Assembly (NCBI RefSeq): GCF_051660745.1
Contig: NZ_JBOFQF010000038.1
Span: 86,204-150,203 of the forward strand
Length of the DNA: 64,000 nucleotides
From: Segniliparus sp051660745
GTDB lineage: Bacteria > Actinomycetota > Actinomycetes > Mycobacteriales > Mycobacteriaceae
Direction: 5' to 3'
The position numbers and the translations under genes were made by a program. Shown in pieces: positions 1-8,404 of this stretch (within the stretch, counting starts at the first letter, position 1; the number at the start of each line of letters is the position of its first letter). The notes under the pieces are model-generated. The model ran no database searches. It had not been told where the DNA came from and saw nothing but the letters and a program-made list of their open reading frames with translations.

Positions 1-440
1 GTAGAGGGCCAAGGGGTCAATCTCATATGCAGACAAAGCCGTGAAGTCGGAAACTATTTTCGGGAAGAGATGCGCGCTCGTGTGGATGCCTGCAACGCGC
101 CCTTGGGGAAATAGAGGCGGAGCGTGCGAGTCGGAATGGGAGATCGAGTCTTGGTCTTTTGGCACGCGACGGGACTTGATGTCCGGCCAGCCGGGAATTG
201 ACTGGTCGTTTTTCCGCTGTTAGTGCAGCTCGATCCGGCCATCATTCGGCTCTCTTAAGGTATGGTGGCTCTCTGTCGGATCGTCCCTGCGCGGCTGGCG
301 ATGCCTCCGGATGGCCTTATCCGACCCCAGGGTTCGTCGATGCGTCTACCGGTCTATAGTCCGCTTCATGGGTAGTATGTTCCATACGCGTGCCCACCCC
401 AGGGGACGCGGCGGAACTCATTGAACAAGGTAGGGCAGGC
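1..440. other. Leading region without a supported gene
   Basis: I see no convincing gene here. The short open frames on both strands have no recognisable motif and overlap one another. Base composition is visibly less GC-rich than most of the window and matches the methyltransferase gene that follows, so this may be the edge of the same acquired island. Confidence 0.4.
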
Positions 441-1607
441 ATGATGCCAGTCGAGAATAAGACCACTAATTTGAACGCCGCCAGGGCAGCCAAGAACGAT
501 GAGTTTTACACGCAGTGGGCTGACATCGAGCGCGAGATCAATGCGTACCTCGAGTACGATCCGGATGTGTTCCGGGGCAAAGTGGTGTTGTTGCCATGCG
601 ATGATCCGGAATGGAGTAATTTCGCTAAATTCTTCGCCTTGCACTTCGTCGCCCTTGGCCTCAAAAAACTCATATCAACATCGTATGCCCCGGACAGCAA
701 GCCTGCCAGTCATTTCTATACCCCGACGGATTTCGAGGCTGCCGACCCCAAATTTGATGCGACCAAGACGCGACTCAACGGTAAGAAGTTTGTGCTGGAG
801 CCGACGGATATCAACGGTGATGGTATGGTCAACATCGATGACCTGCAGTGGGAGTATCTTGACGGCGATGGCGACTTCCGCAGCTTAGAAGTGACTAAGC
901 TCCGCGACGAAGCGGACATCGTGATCACCAACCCGCCGTTCAGCCTCTTCCGGGAGTTCGTGACCTGGCTGATCGAGGGCGGTAAGCAGTTTGCAGTGAT
1001 CGGTAGCAACAACGCGATCACTTACGCTGAGGTTTTCCCGCACATCAAGTCAAATCGGTTATGGAAGGGTGCGACTGCGAACAGCACCGACATGGTGTTC
1101 GGAGTCCCGAAGGGCGCAAAGGTATCCGATGCGGACCGGCTGAAGGCCGAGAAGCTCGGTTACCCGTCAGACGACGAGCGGGACTACACGCGGCTCGGCA
1201 ACTCCTGCTGGTTCACAAACATCGACCACGGCCGACGCCACGAACCGTTGCAGCTCATGACTATGGCTGACAACCTCAAGTTCAACAAGCGGTTGATCAA
1301 GAAGCTCGACGGTGAAGAGAGCTACCAGCGCTACGAGAACTTCGATGCGATCGAAGTGCCGTACACGGATGCGATCCCATCCGACTTCGTCGGTGCGATG
1401 GGTGTGCCGATTACGTTCCTTGACAGATACAATCCGGATCAGTTCGAGATCATTGGTAACGGCGAGGGGCGTTTGGCGGCGGCAATGGGAGTTACCCCGC
1501 TTGGGCCCGACTTCGTAGGGAATCAGGGGCGTACTAAGCTAGGCATCGCGAGCACCAAGCAGGCAGTTTTCAAACGTATTCTCATCCGGCGGAAGGACGC
1601 CTCTTGA
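441..1607 (+). CDS. EcoRI-family adenine-specific DNA methyltransferase
   Basis: Probable N6-adenine DNA methyltransferase of the M.EcoRI type, which would protect host DNA at a target site. The start is the ATG at 441, preceded by an AGGG-containing ribosome site; the open frame extends further upstream without support. The catalytic NPPF motif lies at about residues 164-167, followed by SLFREF, and the N-terminal KNDEFYTQW segment is typical of this family. Length is about 388 residues. The stop codon overlaps the start of the next gene by 4 bases, so the two are translationally coupled. Base composition is clearly lower in GC than neighbouring housekeeping genes, which points to horizontal transfer. 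Family assignment is from recognition of the motif and N-terminal region; the recognition site is unknown. Confidence 0.85.
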   Translation: MMPVENKTTNLNAARAAKNDEFYTQWADIEREINAYLEYDPDVFRGKVVLLPCDDPEWSNFAKFFALHFVALGLKKLISTSYAPDSKPASHFYTPTDFEAADPKFDATKTRLNGKKFVLEPTDINGDGMVNIDDLQWEYLDGDGDFRSLEVTKLRDEADIVITNPPFSLFREFVTWLIEGGKQFAVIGSNNAITYAEVFPHIKSNRLWKGATANSTDMVFGVPKGAKVSDADRLKAEKLGYPSDDERDYTRLGNSCWFTNIDHGRRHEPLQLMTMADNLKFNKRLIKKLDGEESYQRYENFDAIEVPYTDAIPSDFVGAMGVPITFLDRYNPDQFEIIGNGEGRLAAAMGVTPLGPDFVGNQGRTKLGIASTKQAVFKRILIRRKDAS

Positions 1608-2770
1608 AGACCGAACTCAAGCACTACACCGTCGGGGAAATCATCACGGGTTTCGTCTACAACGAGATGGAGGGCAAGGGTCTCTTCGGTCTTGACGGCA
1701 AGCTCGTCATCCAGCCGGAGTATCAGCGCAACTACATTTATAACGACGGCAAGCGTGATGTCGCGGTAATAGATTCGCTGCTCAAGGGGTATCCGCTCGG
1801 GCTGATTTACTTCAACGTCGAAGGTGAAATGCTCGAAGTTCTGGACGGCCAGCAACGGATCACAAGCTTTGGTCGCTTCGTGACCGGAAAGTTTGCCATC
1901 AAGGTCGACGGCAAAGAGCAGACGTTTTCCTCGCTGCCCAAAGATCAACAGCAAAAGATCTTGGATACCAAGCTCGATATCTATGAATGCGAAGGCGATG
2001 AGGCCGAGATTAAGCAGTGGTTCGAGACAATTAATATAGCGGGCGTACCGTTGAATAAACAAGAGCTATTGAACGCGATCTACTCGGGACCATTCGTCAC
2101 TGCCGCCAAGGTCGAATATAGCAACTCAAACAACGCGAACATGCAGAAATGGCAGTCCTACATTGCTGGCGACCCCAGGCGTCAGCAGATCCTCGCCGAG
2201 GCGTTGGCATGGGTAGCTTCGTTGCAGAAATTGAGCATCGATGCCTACCTGGCGCAGCATCGACAGGATGGCAATATCAAGCAGTTGAGGACCTATTTTA
2301 CATCGGTAATCGACTGGGTCAGCAGCGTCTTCACCCGACCACCTGACAAAGAGATGCGCGGCCTTGAATGGGGTCGGCTATATGAGGTCTACCACTCGAA
2401 GTCCTACAGTGAGTCGATGATCGAAAATCGAGTCGAAGAACTGCGCAAGGATCCGTTTATCGGCAACCGTAAAAATATCTACGAGTTTCTACTCGGGGGT
2501 GAGACTGATACGCAGCTTTTAGAGATCCGGTTATTCGACAAGAAAATAAAAGCACTCGCTTACGATCAACAGACTGGCAAGGCTAAAGTTGCCGGTATCT
2601 CGAACTGCCCGCTGTGCGCCGTAGGAAATAATCCCAATAAGACCCGCATCTACAAGGACAATGAGATGGATGCCGACCATGTCGCAGCCTGGTCAAAGGG
2701 CGGTAAGACTGATCTGACCAACTGCGAAATGCTCTGTGTGACGCATAATCGCGCCAAAGGCAACAAGTAA
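1604..2770 (+). CDS. DUF262 protein with C-terminal HNH nuclease domain
   Basis: Probable nuclease partner of the upstream methyltransferase. The N-terminal half is a DUF262/ParB-like domain with QPEYQRNY at about 38-45 and the signature DGQQR at 81-85, which in GmrSD-type enzymes belongs to the nucleotide-dependent part. The C-terminus from residue 335 is a four-cysteine HNH finger: CPLC, then DADH at about 356-359, then CEMLC and HNRAKG. The start is TTG at 1604, overlapping the methyltransferase stop. Length is 388 residues. Together with the methylase this looks like a restriction-modification or modification-sensing defence pair. Which modification state triggers cutting cannot be read from sequence. 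Low GC supports acquisition by transfer. Confidence 0.8.
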   Translation: MKTELKHYTVGEIITGFVYNEMEGKGLFGLDGKLVIQPEYQRNYIYNDGKRDVAVIDSLLKGYPLGLIYFNVEGEMLEVLDGQQRITSFGRFVTGKFAIKVDGKEQTFSSLPKDQQQKILDTKLDIYECEGDEAEIKQWFETINIAGVPLNKQELLNAIYSGPFVTAAKVEYSNSNNANMQKWQSYIAGDPRRQQILAEALAWVASLQKLSIDAYLAQHRQDGNIKQLRTYFTSVIDWVSSVFTRPPDKEMRGLEWGRLYEVYHSKSYSESMIENRVEELRKDPFIGNRKNIYEFLLGGETDTQLLEIRLFDKKIKALAYDQQTGKAKVAGISNCPLCAVGNNPNKTRIYKDNEMDADHVAAWSKGGKTDLTNCEMLCVTHNRAKGNK

Positions 2771-2927
2771 TACTCGGTTTCATCTTCTGTCTAGGATCGG
2801 TGGGGTGGAGCTTGTTCGGCCCATGCCGTGCATATGTCCCACATCGGCAGACCAAAGCCGACGTGTCCCAGTTGTAGATGGCGACTGGCCGTCTTTCCGC
2901 TTCGACTCGATCTAGCTCCGCCGTGGC

Positions 2928-2933
2928 TACACT
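2928..2933 (+). promoter_or_regulatory. Leaderless-type -10 element of the PPOX gene
   Basis: TACACT sits exactly 6 bases before the ATG at 2940. A TANNNT -10 box at this distance places the transcription start at or next to the start codon, as in mycobacterial leaderless mRNAs. No Shine-Dalgarno sequence precedes the gene. Confidence 0.55.
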
Positions 2934-2939
2934 TGCGGC

Positions 2940-3383
2940 ATGGCTGAGACTGTGACGTTGGCACCCGAGGTGCGCGCTTTCCTGGCCGAGGGCACGCGCA
3001 CCGGGATCGTGGCCTGGACCGGGCCGACCGGCCAGCCGTTCGCGGCTCCGGTCTGGTTCGTCGTGGAGGGGGACGACCTGCTGTTCACCACGGTGGCCGC
3101 CTCGGCGAAGGGCAAGGCGTTCCAGCGCGACCCGCGCATCGCGCTCACCGCGCAGCTCTCGGAGCCGCCGTACGCGTTCGTGCAGGTCCGTGGCGTCGTC
3201 GAGCTCAGCGACGACCTCGTCGAGGTCCGCCGGGTGGCGACCCTCGCGGGCGGGCGCTACATGGGGGCCGAGCGGGCCGAGGAGTTCGGGGCCCGCAACG
3301 GGGTCCCCGGCGAGCTCGCCGTCCGGCTGCGGCCGGTGAAAGTGGTGGCCGCGCTCGATGTGACGGCGCCGAGTTCTTCATAA
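2940..3383 (+). CDS. PPOX-class, probably F420-dependent oxidoreductase
   Basis: Small split-barrel flavin or deazaflavin-binding protein of the pyridoxamine 5'-phosphate oxidase-like superfamily, 147 residues. The order of strands (GTRTGIVAW, PVWFVVEGDDLLFTT, KGKAFQRDPRIALT, FVQVRGVVEL) matches the Rv1155-type subgroup of mycolate actinobacteria, many of which use F420. It would act in the cytosol as a reductase; the substrate is unknown. It stands alone, with its own leaderless-type promoter, between the defence island and a META-domain gene. GC returns to the chromosomal level here, marking the edge of the island. Confidence 0.8.
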   Translation: MAETVTLAPEVRAFLAEGTRTGIVAWTGPTGQPFAAPVWFVVEGDDLLFTTVAASAKGKAFQRDPRIALTAQLSEPPYAFVQVRGVVELSDDLVEVRRVATLAGGRYMGAERAEEFGARNGVPGELAVRLRPVKVVAALDVTAPSSS

Positions 3384-3428
3384 GCAGAGTTCCCAGTGAA
3401 TCCAGTCCTGTCCCACAGTTTCGGGGGC

Positions 3429-3434
3429 TAGGCT
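3429..3434 (+). promoter_or_regulatory. Leaderless-type -10 element of the META-domain gene
   Basis: TAGGCT lies exactly 6 bases before the ATG at 3441, the same arrangement as at 2928. No ribosome binding site is visible. Confidence 0.5.
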
Positions 3435-3440
3435 CCGGCC

Positions 3441-3884
3441 ATGCGATCACGATGTTTCCCCCGAGCGGCGCTCGCGGCGCTGGCCGGATTGGCTTTTGGA
3501 GGCGCGAGCGCGATGGCGGACCCAGCTGGTTTGAGCGGCGGATGGCTGGTGCGGTCGGCCTCCGGCCCCGGCTCCGAAGCCCTCAACGCCGCCAAGCCGC
3601 AGAAGATCGCCTTCGCCGAGGGGCAGGTGCGCGTTTCGGGCGCCTGCAACGCGCTCTTCGGGCCTGCCGAGGCGGGGGATTCGCAGATCGAGTTCGGGCC
3701 GGGCCTCGCCTCGACCCGGATGGCCTGCCCGGGGGACCGGATGGCTTCGGACCAGTTCGTCGCCGATGTCTTCCACGGCTCCGCCGACTATTCAGTCGAG
3801 GACGGGGTCGTGCGGATCGTGAACGGCGGCCGTGTCCTGGTCCTCGAACGCGCGACCGGCCCCGGCGACGGTCCAGTGGACTAG
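3441..3884 (+). CDS. Secreted META-domain (HslJ-like) protein
   Basis: Exported protein of 147 residues with an N-terminal signal peptide (arginines, then an Ala/Leu/Gly-rich core, likely cleavage after ASAMA near residue 26). The rest is one META (DUF306) domain: a G-x-W start, the SGACNALFG segment and the ASTRMACP segment, both typical of HslJ-like proteins. There is no lipobox cysteine, so it is probably secreted or periplasmic rather than lipid-anchored. Two conserved cysteines could form a disulfide. Function is unknown beyond the envelope and stress associations of the family. It is convergent with the ABC-F gene, 8 bases apart. Confidence 0.75.
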   Translation: MRSRCFPRAALAALAGLAFGGASAMADPAGLSGGWLVRSASGPGSEALNAAKPQKIAFAEGQVRVSGACNALFGPAEAGDSQIEFGPGLASTRMACPGDRMASDQFVADVFHGSADYSVEDGVVRIVNGGRVLVLERATGPGDGPVD

Positions 3885-3892
3885 GGCCGCCG

Positions 3893-5656
3893 TCACTCCA
3901 GCTGTTCGGACAGGTCCAGCCAGCGGTCTTCGAGCTCGGTTTGCTCGCGTTCGAGCGCGCGGAGCGCGTCCGCCTGCGCGGCGAGCCCCTTGAAGTCGTC
4001 TTGGTCGTGCGCTGCGAGTTTGTGCTGCGCGGCTTCGATCTGCGCGACGAGCTTTTGGACGCGGCGTTCGACGGCCGCGAGCTCTTTCTGCGCCGCGCGC
4101 AGCTCCGAGCCCGACGCGCTGGCTTTGGCCTGCCCGCCCGAGGGGGCTTCGACTGTGCGCCGCAGCGTCAGGTACTCCTCGACGCCGCCGGGCAGGTGCC
4201 GCATCTTCCCGCCGAGGACCGCGTACTGCTGGTCGGTGACGCGTTCGAGCAGGTAGCGGTCGTGCGAGACGACGAGCAGCGTCCCCGGCCAGTTGTCCAG
4301 GAGGTCTTCGAGCGCGACCAACATGTCGGTGTCGAGGTCGTTGGTCGGCTCGTCCAGGATGAGCACGTTGGGCTCGTCCAGCAGGATGAGCAAGAGCTGG
4401 AGCCTGCGTTTCTGCCCGCCGGAGAGGTCGCGGATCGGCGTGGACAGCTGGGCGCTGGAGAACCCGAGCCGCTCCAAGAGCTGCGAGGGGCTTTGCTCCT
4501 TGCCGTCGATCACGTAGGAGCTGCGCTTGTCCGCGAGCACCTCGCGCACCCGCGCCGACTCGTGGTCGGCGAGCTCGACGAGGTTCTGGCTGAGCGTCGC
4601 GATCTTGACGGTCTTGCCCCGGACGACCCGGCCCTCGGTGGCCGCGACTTCGCCGGTGACCAGGCCGAGGAGCGTGGACTTCCCGGCTCCGTTCACCCCG
4701 AGGATCCCGGTGCGCTCGCCGGGGGCGATGCGCCATTCGATGCCCTGCAACACCTGTTTGTCGCCGTAGGAGACCCCGACGTCGACCAGGTCGACCACGG
4801 TTTTGCCGAGCCGCGAGATGGCGGTGGACTTGAGCGCGACGGTGTTGCGCGGCGGGGGCTCGTTCGCGATGAGCTGGTTCGCGGCCTCGATGCGGAACTT
4901 CGGCTTGCTGGTCCGCGCGGGGGCTCCGCGCCGCAGCCACGCGAGCTCCTTGCGCATAAGGTTCTGGCGTTTGGACTCGCTCGCGGCCGCCATCCGGTCC
5001 CGCTCGACCCTGGCGAGCACATACGCCGCGTACCCGCCGTCGAACGGCTCGACGACCCGGTCGTGCACCTCCCAGGTGGTGGTGCAGACCTCGTCGAGGA
5101 ACCAGCGGTCGTGGGTGACGACCAACAAGCCGCCCGCATTGCGGGACCAACGGTTTTTCATATGCTCGGCGAGCCAGGTGACGCCTTCGAGGTCCAAGTG
5201 GTTCGTCGGCTCGTCCAGCATGAGGACGTCCCAGTCGCCCGCGAGCAGGGCCGCGAGGCCGACCCGGCGGCGTTGCCCGCCCGACAGCGCCCGGACCGGA
5301 GTCTCCCACAGCGCCTGGTCGGGCAACAGCCCGGCGAACACGTCGCGGATCTTGGGGTCCGAGGCCCACGCATGCTCGGGCACATCGCCGACGACGGCGT
5401 GGCGCACGGTGGCCTCGGGGTCGAGGTTGTCGGATTGGCCGAGCACCCCGACATGGACGCCGCTGCGCGTAGTCACCCGCCCGGCGTCCGGTTTGTCGAG
5501 GCCCGCGAGCAGGCGCATGAGCGTGGACTTGCCGTCGCCGTTGCGCCCGACCAGGCCGATGCGGTCGCCTTCGGAGACGCCGAGCGTCACCGAGTCGAGG
5601 ACGACTTTCGTTGGGAATTCGCGGCGGATCGACTCCGCGCCGAGCAGGTGCGCCAT
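3893..5656 (-). CDS. ABC-F family ATPase (Uup-like)
   Basis: Soluble twin-ATPase of the ABC-F type, 587 residues, without membrane segments. Domain 1 has Walker A GRNGDGKS, signature LSGGQRRR and Walker B VLMLDEPTNHLD. Domain 2 has GVNGAGKS, LSGGQKRR and LILDEPTNDLD. A charged linker separates them and a C-terminal coiled coil (ELRAAQKELAAVERRVQKL onwards) resembles the DNA-binding tail of Uup. Members act on ribosomes or in replication-linked DNA processing; some confer antibiotic resistance. It is the last gene of a run after vapB and vapC, 4 bases downstream of vapC, so it may share their transcript. Confidence 0.85.
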   Translation of the reverse strand: MAHLLGAESIRREFPTKVVLDSVTLGVSEGDRIGLVGRNGDGKSTLMRLLAGLDKPDAGRVTTRSGVHVGVLGQSDNLDPEATVRHAVVGDVPEHAWASDPKIRDVFAGLLPDQALWETPVRALSGGQRRRVGLAALLAGDWDVLMLDEPTNHLDLEGVTWLAEHMKNRWSRNAGGLLVVTHDRWFLDEVCTTTWEVHDRVVEPFDGGYAAYVLARVERDRMAAASESKRQNLMRKELAWLRRGAPARTSKPKFRIEAANQLIANEPPPRNTVALKSTAISRLGKTVVDLVDVGVSYGDKQVLQGIEWRIAPGERTGILGVNGAGKSTLLGLVTGEVAATEGRVVRGKTVKIATLSQNLVELADHESARVREVLADKRSSYVIDGKEQSPSQLLERLGFSSAQLSTPIRDLSGGQKRRLQLLLILLDEPNVLILDEPTNDLDTDMLVALEDLLDNWPGTLLVVSHDRYLLERVTDQQYAVLGGKMRHLPGGVEEYLTLRRTVEAPSGGQAKASASGSELRAAQKELAAVERRVQKLVAQIEAAQHKLAAHDQDDFKGLAAQADALRALEREQTELEDRWLDLSEQLE

Positions 5657-5660
5657 GTGG

Positions 5661-6101
5661 TCATTTCTTGTCGGGGTGGGGGACGGCTACGAGATCTAAT
5701 CCATTGATCCCGGCGAAGTCCTTCGGATTGCAGGTGTAGAGCGGCAGCCCATTCGCGATGGCGACAGAGGCGATGAGCATGTCGAACCCGCGAGCAGCAG
5801 GCTTGCGCCCCGCGGCCCGCAGTTCCGCCGAGACTCGGCCGAAAGCTTGCGCTGCCGCCGTGTCGAACGGAATCGGGTCGAACCGTGCTTCCACTCGTTG
5901 GAGACGGGCTTGTCGAACGGCTCGTTCTTCGAGGGTGAGCGCGACAAGCGGCCCGACCGAGAGCTCGGCGAGGGTGATCGCGCTGATCGTTGCTTCATCG
6001 GGGAGGCTCTGCGGATCTGCGATCCGCTCAAGATGGATCACGGCGGAGGTGTCCAAGAGGCCTCGGCGAATGCTCACGGCAGGTGTCGGGCCGTGGCTCA
6101 C
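5661..6101 (-). CDS. vapC: VapC-type PIN-domain toxin
   Basis: PIN-domain ribonuclease toxin of a type II toxin-antitoxin pair, 146 residues. Acidic active-site residues are visible in order: LLDTSAVIHLE near the N-terminus, the TLAELSVG glutamate, and FDMLIASVAIANGLPLYTCNPKDF in the C-terminal half. The family cleaves tRNA or rRNA. The gene overlaps the antitoxin stop by 4 bases, the normal coupled arrangement. A 10-15 residue extension precedes the first conserved strand, so the true start may be slightly internal. Confidence 0.88.
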   Translation of the reverse strand: MSHGPTPAVSIRRGLLDTSAVIHLERIADPQSLPDEATISAITLAELSVGPLVALTLEERAVRQARLQRVEARFDPIPFDTAAAQAFGRVSAELRAAGRKPAARGFDMLIASVAIANGLPLYTCNPKDFAGINGLDLVAVPHPDKK

Positions 6102-6355
6102 GCCTCTCGGTCCCAGATGGTGTACCAGCTGCCGGTGGCCGAGTCGACGTCACGTCGGAAGGACTCGTAGTCCATCGGCGGCAAATTCTGAAAGGCCGAG
6201 ATGAGCTCGTCTCTGGTGGGATTGCGCCGTCGGGTGGGCCGCAGCTCGGCCACCGGTTCGCCATTCTTGGTCACGAGCAGCGTCTCGCCCCGCTGCACGC
6301 GGTCGAGCACTTCGCCGCCGTGGTTGCGCAAGTCTCGGACGCTGACGGTTTCCAC
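6098..6355 (-). CDS. vapB: VapB antitoxin, Phd/YefM-like
   Basis: Antitoxin of 85 residues. The N-terminus (METVSVRDLRNHGGEVLDRV, then RGETLLVTKNGEPVAEL) is the Phd/YefM DNA-binding fold. The C-terminal half is polar and aromatic (YESFRRDV, YTIWDRE) and is the part expected to wrap the toxin. It is first in the operon and should autorepress through the inverted repeat at 6364-6381 just upstream. Confidence 0.88.
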   Translation of the reverse strand: METVSVRDLRNHGGEVLDRVQRGETLLVTKNGEPVAELRPTRRRNPTRDELISAFQNLPPMDYESFRRDVDSATGSWYTIWDREA

Positions 6356-6363
6356 GACAGAAG

Positions 6364-6381
6364 TGTATCACGCGTGAGACA
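6364..6381. promoter_or_regulatory. Inverted repeat in the vapB/radC divergent promoter
   Basis: TGTATCACGCGTGAGACA is an 18-base near-perfect palindrome (perfect TCACGCGTGA core plus TGT/ACA flanks) starting 8 bases upstream of the vapB start. A second short palindrome, GAGACAGTCTC, overlaps it at 6376-6386. This is the expected position of a VapBC operator. Confidence 0.5.
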
Positions 6382-6411
6382 GTCTCGCTGTTCGGTGTCA
6401 GTGACCCGGCT

Positions 6412-6417
6412 CATACT
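6412..6417 (+). promoter_or_regulatory. Possible leaderless-type -10 element of radC
   Basis: CATACT lies 6 bases before the ATG at 6424. It departs from TANNNT at the first base, so support is weaker than for the other examples. No ribosome binding site is present. Confidence 0.35.
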
Positions 6418-6423
6418 TGATTC

Positions 6424-7086
6424 ATGACCACACCGATGCGGGACATCCCGGCGCACGACCGCCCGCGAGAGCGGCTCTTGCGGCACGGGAGCGCGGCATT
6501 GAGCGAAGCCGAGCTCGTCGCGGTCCATCTCGGCTCCGGGCACGCCCGGGCGAGCGCCCTCGACGTGGCCCGCACCCTGCTGACGACGTGGGGCGGGGTG
6601 CGCGGGCTCGCCCGAGCGCGCCCGGAAGAGCTCGCGCGGACCCCCGGCGTCGGCCCTGCGAAGGCCGCGCGGTTGGCCGCCGCGTTCGCCATCGCAGGAC
6701 GAGTCGGCGCATCGGACGACTCGGTGCAGCTCGTGCAATCGGCAGACATCGCACGCGTCGCGAGCCGTGTTCTTGGAACGTCTCGGACGGAGCAAGTCGC
6801 CGTGCTGGTCGCAGACGGCAGGCTGCGGCTGCGCCGCACGGAGATCGTGGCGATGGGCTCGGCGACAGCCTGCCCGATGCCGGTGCGCGAAATCCTCGCC
6901 ACCGTGCTCCGGCATGACGGCGTCGCGTTCGCGGTCGCCCACAACCATCCGAGCGGGGACCCGACGCCGAGCGCCGCCGACCGGGCGTTGACCGACACGC
7001 TGCACAACGCGGCCTGGGCGACGGGTCTGCGGTTTCTCGACCATATCGTCGTCGCGGGGAACGACTGGCGCAGCACGGCGTTCTGA
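6424..7086 (+). CDS. radC: RadC/JAB-domain protein
   Basis: RadC family protein of 220 residues. The N-terminus carries the family start (PAHDRPRERLLRHG, ALSEAELVAVHLGSG) and a helix-hairpin-helix (LARTPGVGPAKAARLAAAF). The C-terminal MPN/JAB metalloprotease-like domain has the conserved EIVAMGSA strand, REILATVL and the metal motif HNHPSGDPTPSAAD. The DNA-repair role once given to the family is doubtful; many members are anti-restriction or mobile-element associated. It lies divergent from vapBC and upstream of the dehydratase with a short gap. Confidence 0.88.
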   Translation: MTTPMRDIPAHDRPRERLLRHGSAALSEAELVAVHLGSGHARASALDVARTLLTTWGGVRGLARARPEELARTPGVGPAKAARLAAAFAIAGRVGASDDSVQLVQSADIARVASRVLGTSRTEQVAVLVADGRLRLRRTEIVAMGSATACPMPVREILATVLRHDGVAFAVAHNHPSGDPTPSAADRALTDTLHNAAWATGLRFLDHIVVAGNDWRSTAF

Positions 7087-7117
7087 ACTCGACGGGGCGG
7101 TGTCGGGAGTTTGTGCC

Positions 7118-8086
7118 ATGCTGATGCCTATGGAGCTCGTGTCCCTCGCCGATATCAAGGCCGCCCGTTCGCGGATCGCGCCCGACGTGGTGCGCACGCC
7201 GCTGGTCCCGGTGCTGCGCGCCTCGGGCCCGGCGCGTTCGTTGTGGCTCAAACCGGAGAATCTGCAGCCCACCGGGGCGTTCAAACTGCGCGGGGCTTTG
7301 AACGCGGTGCGCAAGCTGAACGCCGAGCAGCGCTCGGCTGGCGTGGTGACGCATTCCAGCGGCAACCACGGCCAGGCCTTGGCGTACGCGGGAAAGCTGG
7401 AAGGCGTGTCAGTCGTGGTGGTGATCCCGAAGAACGCGCCCGCCGTCAAGATCGAGGCGTGCGAGGCGCACGGCGCGGAGGTGGTGTTGGTCGAGCCCGC
7501 CGAGCGCGAGCCCGCGATGCTGCGGCTCGCGCAGGAGCGCGGCCTCGTGGTGATCCCGCCCTACGACCACCCGGACATCATCGCGGGCCAGGGCACCGTC
7601 GGCTTGGAGATCGCGGAGGACTTGCCGAAGGTCGAGAACGTGCTCGTGCCGGTGGGCGGCGGCGGGCTGCTCTCCGGCGTCGCGGCGGCGATCAAGGCGC
7701 TGCTGCCCACCGGGGCGAGGGTGATCGGCGTCGAGCCGGAGCTGGCCGCCGACGCCAAGGAGAGCAGGGAAGCCGGATCGGTCGTCTCGTGGCCGGTCGA
7801 GCTCCGGAGCCGGACCATCGCCGACGGTCTGCGCACGCAGCTTTCCGAGCTCACGCTGGCGCACGTCAGGGAGTTGGTGGACGACATCGTCACCGTCACC
7901 GAGGAGGAGATCGAAGCGTCGGTCCGCTGGCTCGCGCGCGAGGCGCGCATCGTCGCGGAGCCGTCCGGCGCGGTGACGACGGCGGCGTTCCTCTCCGGGA
8001 AAACACCGGAAGGCCTGACGGCGGCCGTCGTGAGCGGCGGCAACGTGGACCCGGCGCTCTACGCGAGCATGATCGCCGCGAGCTGA
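7118..8086 (+). CDS. PLP-dependent threonine/serine dehydratase-like enzyme
   Basis: Fold-type II PLP enzyme of about 320 residues, related to catabolic threonine dehydratase and serine racemase. The PLP lysine is in PTGAFKLRGALNAV, the substrate loop is SSGNHGQALAYAG, and the phosphate-binding glycine loop is VGGGGLLSGVAAA. There is no C-terminal ACT regulatory domain, so it is not the isoleucine-sensitive biosynthetic form. The start at 7118 is supported by GGAG 8 bases upstream. ATG at 7124 or 7130 is possible, and 7130 better fits the usual N-terminus MELVSLADI. Substrate (Thr, Ser or a hydroxy-aspartate) is inferred only at family level. Confidence 0.82.
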   Translation: MLMPMELVSLADIKAARSRIAPDVVRTPLVPVLRASGPARSLWLKPENLQPTGAFKLRGALNAVRKLNAEQRSAGVVTHSSGNHGQALAYAGKLEGVSVVVVIPKNAPAVKIEACEAHGAEVVLVEPAEREPAMLRLAQERGLVVIPPYDHPDIIAGQGTVGLEIAEDLPKVENVLVPVGGGGLLSGVAAAIKALLPTGARVIGVEPELAADAKESREAGSVVSWPVELRSRTIADGLRTQLSELTLAHVRELVDDIVTVTEEEIEASVRWLAREARIVAEPSGAVTTAAFLSGKTPEGLTAAVVSGGNVDPALYASMIAAS

Positions 8087-8097
8087 GCGCCTCGCGG

Positions 8098-8367
8098 CTA
8101 CCTCTTTTTGACCGGCGGTTTCGCGGGCGGGATCTGAGCCTGCGGGCCTAAGCCCCCGGCGGCCATCTCGGGGCCGATCAGCGCGCCCGTCCCGAAGTTC
8201 TCCCCCTGGTCCTGGACCGGGTTGGGGATGTCGCCCGCGCCGTTGTCGTCGTTGTGGCCGTGCCCGTCGCCGTCGTCGGCGAACGCAAGAGCCGCGGGCA
8301 GCGCGGTCGTGCCTGCGGCTCCGCCCAGCGCAAGGGCGAGGAACATGGCGGAGAGTGTCTTTTTCAT
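8098..8367 (-). CDS. Small secreted Asp/Gly-rich protein
   Basis: Unrecognised exported protein of 89 residues. The ATG at 8367 has GGAG 6 bases upstream and opens a clear signal peptide (MKKTLSAMFLALAL, Ala/Gly-rich, likely cut after ALAFA). An earlier in-frame TTG is unlikely. The mature part is acidic and low in complexity (DDGDGHGHNDDNGAGD) with a Pro/Lys-rich end (PPAKPPVKKR). No cysteine or known motif. It lies downstream of the Rieske operon on the same strand, but with its own start region. Confidence 0.6.
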   Translation of the reverse strand: MKKTLSAMFLALALGGAAGTTALPAALAFADDGDGHGHNDDNGAGDIPNPVQDQGENFGTGALIGPEMAAGGLGPQAQIPPAKPPVKKR

Positions 8368-8404
8368 GGTGTGCTCCAATCAATTGAGGGGTTGGCGGCG
8401 GGTT

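Noticed and set aside
41..245. Short overlapping frames at the left edge
   Set aside because: No motif, no ribosome site, both strands open equally.
3452..5707. 751-residue forward open frame opposite the ABC-F gene
   Set aside because: It is the antisense shadow of a clear ABC-F ATPase; its sequence is Arg/Gly/Pro-rich and without motifs. High GC keeps such frames open.
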